Shown piece by piece: positions 57,450 to 64,000 of a stretch of 64,000 nucleotides of DNA (its first letter is position 1; each line of letters opens with the position of its first letter). A program made the position numbers and the translations under genes. The DNA is from Cesiribacteraceae bacterium YIM B00369. GTDB lineage: Bacteria > Bacteroidota > Bacteroidia > Cytophagales > Cyclobacteriaceae. The stretch is from assembly GCA_017948555.1 (NCBI GenBank), contig JAFMYY010000007.1, positions 1 through 64,000 on the forward strand, in the 5' to 3' direction. The notes under the pieces are model-generated. The model did no database searches. It saw only the letters and a program-made list of their open reading frames with translations, and was not told the origin of the DNA.

Positions 57450-58859
57450 TTATAATTTGTCCAAAATCAGTACCCAGTCATTTCCATCTCTTTTTTCACC
57501 CGGAGGATTGAATTCAGCCACACCCTGGTTCTGGTATTCTCCAAGTCTGGAAATCTCACCTGTTCTTGGGTTAAACCAGGAAGCTTTAACTTTATCGCCT
57601 TCTATTTTTCCCATATTTACTTTTATATCCCGCCCATTATAAGTGTAGATAAAGGCATATCCTTTTCCTCTGGTCGCTGCAAGGTAATCATAACGTTCGC
57701 CCTGCTCCGCCACCAGCGACTGGTCCGGCACACGCTCAAAATAAGGACGGGAAAGCATTAACTCTTTCAGGTGGACCATCTGGCCTGCACCCGGATCTTT
57801 CAGTGCTTCTTTCCAGTGTTTTTTATTTCCAAAAGCCCCCGTTTCCGAGGTGTCTTTCTGCATTTGCATAACGGCATTATGCCCGTAGGTATAACCTGCT
57901 CCTCCGGCAAAAACTGACCAGTAGCCATAACGCCTTACATCGGCATCATTCCAGAAAGGCTCCTTCGGATCGTGAAGCCCCTGAGGGATTCCTTCGTACG
58001 AGGGTTCGCCGTCCAGCGTTGGCTTTATGGGTACCATTGCATAATCAGCCTGAATGTAGCGCCAGTTATCCTCTCCATAGCGTAACTCATTAGAAGCAGT
58101 GTCCTGGTCGTACCTGCGGTGGCCGGACTGGAACATATTGAAATCCAGCCAGGGCTCATTATGAAACCATTTTGATGATTGTGTGCGGCCTCTGGGATGG
58201 AACGTAATCAGGTGATTTGTATCCTTTTCATTCAGAGTTTTTCCTATGGTTTTCCATATCTCCAGAGAATCGCTGCCAAATACATCTCCCCCATTAAGCC
58301 AGATAATGTTTGGGTCGTCCTGATACCGTTCTGCCAGAAACGTGGCATAATTCATAGCTTCTTCCCTGCTTACCTTTCCATTCTTTACGTTGTTTCCCCA
58401 CACAGGAACAATTGCCACATAAATATCTTTTTCCGCAGCCTGTTCCACTATGTAGTCAACATGGTCCCAGTAATCATACTGAGCTGCATCATCCGGGTTA
58501 TTTCCTTCTACGGTATCCGGATTCCCTGCACTGAGGTTAACTACTGCACTATCTCCATAATAGTTTACCGCTCCCACTCCATGCAACACACTAATCTGAA
58601 CCACATTAAATCCTTTTTGCTCACGGTCGTTCAGGTACTCATCCACCTCCTCCCGGCTGAGGTGCTCAGAAATAAGCCAGCCGGTATCTCCCAACCAAAA
58701 GAAAGGCTCTCCACCCTTCTCAAAGAATCTTCCATTTTCAGATACTACAAGTTCAGCAGATTTTACCGGTTCTTCCTGAACATTCCGGGAAGAGCAGGCT
58801 GCTGCCAAAAGGGCTCCTAAAGCGATTGTAAAAAATCTTATGCTCATTTTATATTCCAT
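57450..58859 (-). CDS. GH140 apiosidase-like lipoprotein (DUF4038 domain)
   Basis: A 469-residue lipoprotein (LLAAACSS lipobox). ATG 58859 overlaps the stop of the upstream gene (TAATG); an internal ATG at 58847 is the alternative. The TIM barrel has D192 (WLNGGDVFG) and E285 (LDGEPSYEG), counted from 58859, close to the D187/E284 pair reported for the Bacteroides apiosidase BT1012. The N-terminal motif GGEPFFWLGDTGWLISEHLSREEVDEYL and the C-terminal beta-sandwich (VKASWFNPRTGEISRLGEY) are typical of the family. It would release D-apiose from RG-II side chains or apiogalacturonan. Family-level homologues with other activities exist, so apiosidase activity is probable, not certain. Confidence 0.75.
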   Translation of the reverse strand: MEYKMSIRFFTIALGALLAAACSSRNVQEEPVKSAELVVSENGRFFEKGGEPFFWLGDTGWLISEHLSREEVDEYLNDREQKGFNVVQISVLHGVGAVNYYGDSAVVNLSAGNPDTVEGNNPDDAAQYDYWDHVDYIVEQAAEKDIYVAIVPVWGNNVKNGKVSREEAMNYATFLAERYQDDPNIIWLNGGDVFGSDSLEIWKTIGKTLNEKDTNHLITFHPRGRTQSSKWFHNEPWLDFNMFQSGHRRYDQDTASNELRYGEDNWRYIQADYAMVPIKPTLDGEPSYEGIPQGLHDPKEPFWNDADVRRYGYWSVFAGGAGYTYGHNAVMQMQKDTSETGAFGNKKHWKEALKDPGAGQMVHLKELMLSRPYFERVPDQSLVAEQGERYDYLAATRGKGYAFIYTYNGRDIKVNMGKIEGDKVKASWFNPRTGEISRLGEYQNQGVAEFNPPGEKRDGNDWVLILDKL

Positions 58860-61800
58860 TATTTTGATCTGGCTTTTACTGTCTGACCATTTTTTACACC
58901 ACTCACCCAAAGTACTGCTGCGCCTGACTGAGGTTTTTTGAATTCTGCCACTCTTCCTCCTTTTACATCCTCTTCTTTCGCCAGTAAACTGCCATCTTCC
59001 GGATTTATCCAGCGTACTTTAACCTTTTTAGCTGAAGTGCTCAGGTCTAACTCAACAGGAGAGGTGGAAGAGCAGTATACGATGTAATTACCTTCCTTAT
59101 TCCCTAATGCCCACACTCCTTCTTTGCCGGAAGGCAGCTTAACCCTTTGCATAGTGGCTGCATCAGCATAAAACTCCGGCTGCTGTACAACAGGAAGCGC
59201 AGCCAGAGAACCCCCTGCCATAAAGGCTGCCCAGCCAAAGGTGCCATAACGGTTGGTGGAATACATGACCGCTTTATCGGGGAATTTTTCCCTGTACTCC
59301 TGCACAGCCCGGTAAACAGATTCAAAGGTTTCTTTACCTGGTTTCACCAGCCGGGCATGCTGACGGGGAGCTAAATTCAGTCCTCCTTCGGGTGCATAAA
59401 GCGTTCCATCCTCTCCGTAGTGCCAGTACTGAATATCGATGATATCCACTACAGCGGCACGAACAGTATCGGCCAGAATGGCATCCTGCACATCTTTGGT
59501 AACGCTAAGAGCAACAGTAGCTTCATTGCCGGTTTCTTTTTCCCAATCCAGAATGGTGTCCAGCCAGAATTCAACAAAATGGAGTGGGCCGGTGTATTCA
59601 GCACTTATCAGCTGAATTACACTTTTATTGTCATTAAAATTCTCCAGGCACTGACGGATGTACAGCTTATGGAGTTCACGCCTGACAGGGTGTTCAATAT
59701 CATAAAATTGCTCTGCCAGAAAAATTCGCTTATCGCCTGCATAGGGTGGCGGCTCCGGAAAGCCTGTTTCATTTATATTGTTAACAGGCCGCCAGGGGAA
59801 ATCAGCATAATGCCCTCCCGCTTCCAGTATGTTGTGCTGGAAGTAATTCTGGTGCAGTAAAACCAGCCCCTCCTGATCGGCCAGGTCAGCAAAACCTTTC
59901 AGTCTGCTCCAGTACCAGTGATTAAACTTAGTAAGGTCGTAACGGCTAAGACCGTCCCAGGCGGTTCCTTTTCCACTACGGGCATACGGAAGTTCATAAA
60001 AAGGTGCCCAAACATCGCCTGTCATCCTGCGTACCCGCTCGTGATCATCGCGGCGGCGATCGTACCATAATCCATAATTGTGATCTATAGCCACCATATT
60101 GCTGGCCTTCATCCAGCCTGTTACCTCCTCCAGTTTGTCTGTCAGGCCTGTTCCGGTTCTGCCCGGCACAAAGCGGGTAAGATGAGGACCAAATTTCGGA
60201 ATATCAGTTGGCAGCAGGCTCCCCCTCCACCACTGTACATGTTTGCGGTTGCCCGTTAATACAGAATTCCCGTACACCAGCCAGCCATTTTGAATATCCA
60301 TTTTCCCCGGCTGTTTCTTTAGGGAAACAGGAGGCTTGTAACTTATCTGGTCCAGAGTTTTGGCACCGTTTGTACTTAGCGGTACAGGATTTCGCTGACC
60401 GGCCATATCGATCCAGTCGGCCAAAACAGGGGCCGGAGATACGGATAAAGCCGTTATAGCAGCCGCCTGTTCGAGGCTTGGGCTGCTGGTGGCATCCGTT
60501 TCTATCAGGAGAAGGTGGGCTCTTTCTGCAGCCTTTTTCCCCAGGCGATCACTTAGCTGGGCATAATACAGGCTGTAAGGCTTGATGTGACTATTTTCTT
60601 CGTACCAGTAACCATCACCTGCAAACTGCGCCCACACGCCAAATGCCCAGTTTTGTGCGGTTGGTGGTTGGTAGCAATCGATACGGGCTGCAGAGCATTG
60701 CCAAAACATGCTGTTTGCTGCACTCCATCCTGCTCCCTGAGCCTCAATTTCTCTGTTTTTAAAACTTAAAGCATGGCCGTCGACACTAACTATATCAAAA
60801 AGTACTCCCGATGCCCAGCTGCCAATAGTTCCGCTAAAGTTGTAGGGCAGAGCCGAATGACACTGTACAAAAGCATTAGGACCTGCCGCACAATGGCCTG
60901 CGGCAAAATCATGGTATCCTCTTTCAGAATGGATACGCTGAAAAAGCGTTTGCTGCCCCAGTGTATAAAAAGTGTAGCGACGGTGGCCACCAATTTCAGA
61001 TACCGGATGAAGAGATTTGCAATCTTCCACTGTAATGCGGCTACCGCCGGGCAGGATAATTACGGCAGAGCCGGCAAAGTTCTCAAACACAAGCTGGCGA
61101 ACCCATCCATCACGAACGGCATCCATACTAATAGCATCCCAGCGGTGCTCTTCGTCTTTAGGGTTACTGCGATCGTAAGTTGATTGCAGGCGGAGATTCT
61201 CTATGCCCACCTGGCTTATCCGGCCGGGCCATTCATAGGCCGCAATGGTTCCTCCCCCAAAATTTTTATCCAGAGCGGTGGTGATGGGAGCATCCAATAT
61301 AATCTTTTCTCCTTCCACTGCCTCTACTGTTCTGTCCCAGTAAATGTCCCGCTCTCCGGGTTTCCAGCCTATATAGCCAAGATTGCCTCCAAATTCCACT
61401 GCATCCAGTGTATCAATCCATTCCTGTGTGGCTGGCCGGTGCACAATAACCTTATCTCCCTTCCTGAATTGCCCCGGGTTTTTCACGCGGAAGGAAGTGG
61501 CATTTACCGGTACATATTCCTCATTTATTTCAACAGCCGTTTGCAGCTTACGATCATTCTTTCCACCCACTTCTATGAGTGTTGCCCTGTTCTTACCGGT
61601 ACCTATAAGAAGAGTTCCCCCCTCACCCATGCCACTTCCGCGGAGAATTACTCCTGATGTATTAATTTTTAAAGTGCCGGATACATAATAGATTCCTTTT
61701 TCCAATAATACAGCTCCCCTGATTCCTTTAGCATCCGGTTTTAAAGAAGCTATATAATCCAGGGCGGTCTGTATACGGTGGGTGGCATCTCCATCTTTTA

Positions 61801-62068
61801 CCGCTACTACCATTCGAACAGGCACATCAGGAACAGGCTGTTCAGCTCCCATATATCCACTGTAAGAAAAGTCAGGAACTCTATTTCCCAGGGCATCGGC
61901 AGTATACACTAATTCTCCACCTGAACCCACAGAAACCGGAGGAATCGCCCCCGGTTGTGCCCAAGCAAGCGATAACGGAAGTACATAGCAGACAAAGAAC
62001 AGGAGCTTTATCCTGTTCTTTATATAGCAAGGGCTGAAGAAATGTATTTCTGAACTGCTTCTTAGCAT
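58859..62068 (-). CDS. Two-domain exported protein: pectate-lyase-like beta-helix plus TIM-barrel DUF6298
   Basis: A 1069-residue protein with a long N-region before the signal h-region (KLLFFVCYVLPLSLAWAQ, to about 38). Residues about 85-560 are a right-handed beta-helix of the pectate lyase superfamily type: RIQTALDYIASLKPDAKGIRGAVLLEKGIYYVSGTLKI, SGVILRGSGMGEGGTLL, ISQVGIENLRLQ, SRITVEDCKSLHPV, ERGYHDFAAGHCA. Residues about 600-980 form a glycosidase-like TIM barrel with conserved LRRxD segments (MVAIDHNYGLWYDRRRDDHERVRRMTGDVWAPFYELPYARSG, LVLLHQNYFQHN, VIQLISAEYTGPLHFVEFWLD), and a beta-sandwich closes it. Fusion of the two folds is unusual. Substrate unknown; the coupled GH140 start and the pectate lyase upstream point to a pectin side chain. 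Position in the operon: after DUF3826 and a terminator, before GH140. Confidence 0.65.
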   Translation of the reverse strand: MLRSSSEIHFFSPCYIKNRIKLLFFVCYVLPLSLAWAQPGAIPPVSVGSGGELVYTADALGNRVPDFSYSGYMGAEQPVPDVPVRMVVAVKDGDATHRIQTALDYIASLKPDAKGIRGAVLLEKGIYYVSGTLKINTSGVILRGSGMGEGGTLLIGTGKNRATLIEVGGKNDRKLQTAVEINEEYVPVNATSFRVKNPGQFRKGDKVIVHRPATQEWIDTLDAVEFGGNLGYIGWKPGERDIYWDRTVEAVEGEKIILDAPITTALDKNFGGGTIAAYEWPGRISQVGIENLRLQSTYDRSNPKDEEHRWDAISMDAVRDGWVRQLVFENFAGSAVIILPGGSRITVEDCKSLHPVSEIGGHRRYTFYTLGQQTLFQRIHSERGYHDFAAGHCAAGPNAFVQCHSALPYNFSGTIGSWASGVLFDIVSVDGHALSFKNREIEAQGAGWSAANSMFWQCSAARIDCYQPPTAQNWAFGVWAQFAGDGYWYEENSHIKPYSLYYAQLSDRLGKKAAERAHLLLIETDATSSPSLEQAAAITALSVSPAPVLADWIDMAGQRNPVPLSTNGAKTLDQISYKPPVSLKKQPGKMDIQNGWLVYGNSVLTGNRKHVQWWRGSLLPTDIPKFGPHLTRFVPGRTGTGLTDKLEEVTGWMKASNMVAIDHNYGLWYDRRRDDHERVRRMTGDVWAPFYELPYARSGKGTAWDGLSRYDLTKFNHWYWSRLKGFADLADQEGLVLLHQNYFQHNILEAGGHYADFPWRPVNNINETGFPEPPPYAGDKRIFLAEQFYDIEHPVRRELHKLYIRQCLENFNDNKSVIQLISAEYTGPLHFVEFWLDTILDWEKETGNEATVALSVTKDVQDAILADTVRAAVVDIIDIQYWHYGEDGTLYAPEGGLNLAPRQHARLVKPGKETFESVYRAVQEYREKFPDKAVMYSTNRYGTFGWAAFMAGGSLAALPVVQQPEFYADAATMQRVKLPSGKEGVWALGNKEGNYIVYCSSTSPVELDLSTSAKKVKVRWINPEDGSLLAKEEDVKGGRVAEFKKPQSGAAVLWVSGVKNGQTVKARSK

Positions 62069-62165
62069 ACCTTCTTTATTACCGGGGTTCAGGATCTGAG
62101 GAAGATTACAGCTTCGCTAATCCTGCCCTTCAATTCTACATGAATATTTTATAAGGCTTAAGAAA

Positions 62166-62217
62166 AGGGTGGCCGGCCGGGTACTTAACTAACTTAACAG
62201 ATTTAGCCGGCCCCCTT
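62166..62217 (-). terminator. Probable terminator after DUF3826/pectate lyase unit
   Basis: A GC-rich stem of about 11 bp (GGCCGGC at 62171-62177 with GCCGGCC at 62206-62212, extended outward by AAGGG/CCCTT with one mismatch) encloses a 28-nt loop. On the minus strand it lies just after the DUF3826 stop and is followed by a U-rich tract, so transcripts from the pectate lyase may end here and the next gene (62068) may need its own promoter. Confidence 0.55.
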
Positions 62218-62227
62218 AATTATCCTT

Positions 62228-62905
62228 CTATTCTTTAGCCGCATTTGCTTCCCTGCGCTTTTTCCAATCCTTCTGAGCCTGATTCAGGTCGTAACCTTCT
62301 GCTGACAAGTAGTTGTTTATTTTTCCTTTGTACTGGCCAAACCACCAGTGTTTCTTTTCTGAGGAACCTGCGTCCATCGCATGCTCCCGGGCTTCGACAA
62401 GATAATTCAGGATTTTTTCTTTTTGCTCTTCAGTAAGTTCCGGAAGCATAGCTATATAACCGTTGTAGGTAATTGGCACCACCCCATAAGTCATTCCATC
62501 TTTAACACCGTCTACCTGCTCGGGAGAAAGTTCTTTCAAAAGATTCTTCACATATTGCTTATGAAGTTTATCAAGCTGCTTATCGGCTTTCTTTTCAATT
62601 TTGGCTATCTTCTTTTCTGCAGCTTTATTATCCTCCTGCTTTTTTAATTCTTCCACTTCTGCATCACGGCCATCATGAATTTTCGATAACCTGTAATATT
62701 GCATTACTATAAGATCTCTTACCTTTTCTTTTTTGGCAGCATCTGCAATATCAAGATTTGCCACAATCCTGTCTGATCTCCCCTTTAGCACATTTATGTA
62801 TTCCTGATCTCCGGCAGGTATATCCGTTATTTGAGAGAAAGCTGATGTGGCTGAAATTAAAATCAGGCCACATACGAGTGAGTAAAAATTCAGGAGTCGT
62901 TCCAT
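62228..62905 (-). CDS. DUF3826 exported protein (second copy)
   Basis: A 225-residue protein with a Sec signal (VCGLILISATSAFSQ, to about 25). The mature protein is a long charged helix (LKGRSDRIVANLDIADAAKKEKVRDLIVMQYYRLS), a Lys/Glu-rich linker (about 85-115, KKQEDNKAAEKKIAKIEKKA), then LLKELSPEQVDGVKDGMTYGVVPITYNGYIAMLPELTEEQKEKILNYLVEAREHAMDAGSSEKKHWWFGQYKGKINNYL. The last half matches the copy at 16704-17420 in order of motifs. No function is known. It sits directly downstream of the pectate lyase (57 bp) and is probably co-transcribed with it. Both copies lie at the ends of the island. Confidence 0.8.
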   Translation of the reverse strand: MERLLNFYSLVCGLILISATSAFSQITDIPAGDQEYINVLKGRSDRIVANLDIADAAKKEKVRDLIVMQYYRLSKIHDGRDAEVEELKKQEDNKAAEKKIAKIEKKADKQLDKLHKQYVKNLLKELSPEQVDGVKDGMTYGVVPITYNGYIAMLPELTEEQKEKILNYLVEAREHAMDAGSSEKKHWWFGQYKGKINNYLSAEGYDLNQAQKDWKKRREANAAKE

Positions 62906-62962
62906 TGTATAATAATTTATTTGAAAATCACTTTTTAAAGTATTCCACCAGAGAAAGTCAGA

Positions 62963-64000
62963 TTACAGCTTCACAAGAGTATCTTTATTATTCTCCGGGT
63001 TAGTCCAGTCAGTTTTTTTTGAAGGATCGATTCCGTTGATATACTTCTCAATATTGGTATATCCGTCACCATTTATATCTCCATTTGCATCTGAAGGATC
63101 GTTTGGATTTAATTTGTATTTCTTTTCCCACTTATCCGGCATTCCATCCTTATCGGAGTCCTTATAGGGAGACCCTTTATATTCAGGGTATCCGCCAACC
63201 TGGCTTATATCGGTAATAATACCTTGTTTATAGGAATCTTCAGGCATCCGGCGCTTCACATACTCACTTCCTACCTCGCCCTTTCCTTTTACCCGGTTTC
63301 CAAGTTTCCCGGTTCTAACCTCCTCCACAATCCGTGCATCAACAGGATCCCGTTTAGGCAAAGTAGCTCCTGCATTGGCTAAAACCGCAGAAAAGGCCTC
63401 CCTGGCAGGAAGTATTGTTAAAGGATTTTTAATTGGAAATGGATTTTCCATTCTGAGATAGTGTTCATACCGGCGTGTTTCTTCAGGGTTCCCGTCTACC
63501 TGCACGCCGCCATTCCAGTTGTCCTGACTTACCTTCTCAAAACCATCCACATAATTACCCCCAACATACGCTCTTCCGACAATAAGAGAATCCTGGTGGC
63601 CTCTATGGCCTTCCGGTTTAAGGATTCTGTATGCAACCGGCTTATCCACAGGAGTTACGGGACCAGGTTTAAAATAATTGTTTATTATATTATACCTGGA
63701 CCGATGGTCTCCGCCATCTACTGTACGGTTCCAATAATTAAAAATTACATTATTTACTAAGGCAAAATCTCCATACATCCCTACTGATGGATTCCGTCCA
63801 ACATTATGAGCCCAAATATTGCGGGCAAAAGTACTGTTCAAGCCACCTATAGTCGATCCAAGGGCATGATTATAAGTATCCAGCCCTTCTGAAAAAATGG
63901 AATTCTGAATAGTAATATTGACGGTAGGAAGTTTTTCTAACCTGCCGTTAGGATGTTCATATACATGCCGGTACATAGACATGTTTTCATCCAGCCCCCA
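62963..64000 (-). CDS. Pectate lyase (PL1 type), C-terminal part, continues past right edge
   Basis: The frame is open to position 64000, so the N-terminus and signal peptide lie outside the window. What remains is the second half of a pectate lyase beta-helix: DENMSMYRHVYEHPNGRLEKLPTVNITIQNSIFSEGL, SIGGLNSTFARNIWAHNVGRNPSVG, ALVNNVIFNYWNRTVDGGDHRS. It then ends in a calcium-binding EF-hand-like tail rich in DxDxDG units (YKDSDKDGMPDKWEKKYKLNPNDPSDANGDINGDGYTNIEKYING), as in many Bacteroidota pectate lyases. It would cut homogalacturonan by beta-elimination, giving the unsaturated ends that GH105 removes. Partial; the exact family (PL1 or a relative) needs the missing half. Confidence 0.8.
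   Translation of the reverse strand, partial: WGLDENMSMYRHVYEHPNGRLEKLPTVNITIQNSIFSEGLDTYNHALGSTIGGLNSTFARNIWAHNVGRNPSVGMYGDFALVNNVIFNYWNRTVDGGDHRSRYNIINNYFKPGPVTPVDKPVAYRILKPEGHRGHQDSLIVGRAYVGGNYVDGFEKVSQDNWNGGVQVDGNPEETRRYEHYLRMENPFPIKNPLTILPAREAFSAVLANAGATLPKRDPVDARIVEEVRTGKLGNRVKGKGEVGSEYVKRRMPEDSYKQGIITDISQVGGYPEYKGSPYKDSDKDGMPDKWEKKYKLNPNDPSDANGDINGDGYTNIEKYINGIDPSKKTDWTNPENNKDTLVKL

Overview
The window looks like a carbohydrate-utilisation island of a Bacteroidota bacterium, probably a Cytophagales-like, free-living or plant-associated species. The reasons are a TonB-dependent receptor with a carboxypeptidase-regulatory N-domain, many lipoprotein and Sec/Tat-exported glycosidases, two DUF3826 proteins, weak or absent Shine-Dalgarno sequences, and at least one good TAnnTTTG-type promoter. 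The taxonomic call is inference; no rRNA or marker gene is present.

Left part, mostly + strand (1-17.4 kb): a gene-less edge with a terminator and an outward promoter; a TonB receptor (665-3004); an AraC regulator (3013-3888, minus) divergent from an L-fucose/arabinose-isomerase-fold enzyme and a DHDPS-family aldolase. Next come a GH78 rhamnosidase, a lipoprotein beta-propeller and a terminator. These are followed by a cassette of RuBisCO-like protein, DUF1537 kinase, Asp/Glu-racemase-fold protein, BASS-type transporter and DUF3826 protein. Convergent to this are a DUF1080 lipoprotein and a QueD homologue.

Right part, minus strand only (19.3 kb to the right edge, read from high to low coordinates): a pectate lyase (cut by the window edge) and DUF3826; a beta-helix/TIM two-domain protein, a GH140 apiosidase-like protein, a GH43-like protein, a propeller protein and GH127. 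Then a DHDPS-family gene broken by an in-frame stop, a Na+/solute symporter, an iron alcohol dehydrogenase, PdxA2, a second DUF1537 kinase, an esterase with an STN-like N-domain, GH105, a SGNH esterase, GH78, a sialidase-like protein, a Tat-exported TIM barrel and GH2. After these lies a compact metabolic cassette (SBP, CoA-transferase, CoA-transferase, SBP, Gfo/Idh oxidoreductase, MaoC, MFS), then GH2 and GH106. No SusC/SusD pair lies in the window.

Taken together the enzymes fit breakdown of a complex pectin, most likely rhamnogalacturonan (RG-I and/or RG-II). Pectate lyase, GH78, GH106, GH2, GH43, GH105, GH127, GH140 and esterases would open the polymer, and the cytoplasmic genes would process unusual sugars and sugar acids. 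Two points deserve most attention. (1) The RuBisCO-like protein plus DUF1537 kinase pair resembles D-apiose/apionate catabolism and shares the island with an apiosidase-like GH140. (2) The SBP-CoAT-CoAT-SBP-Gfo/Idh-MaoC-MFS cassette contains two ABC-type solute-binding proteins with no signal peptide and no permease, next to paired family III CoA-transferases. I know of no described pathway with that make-up.
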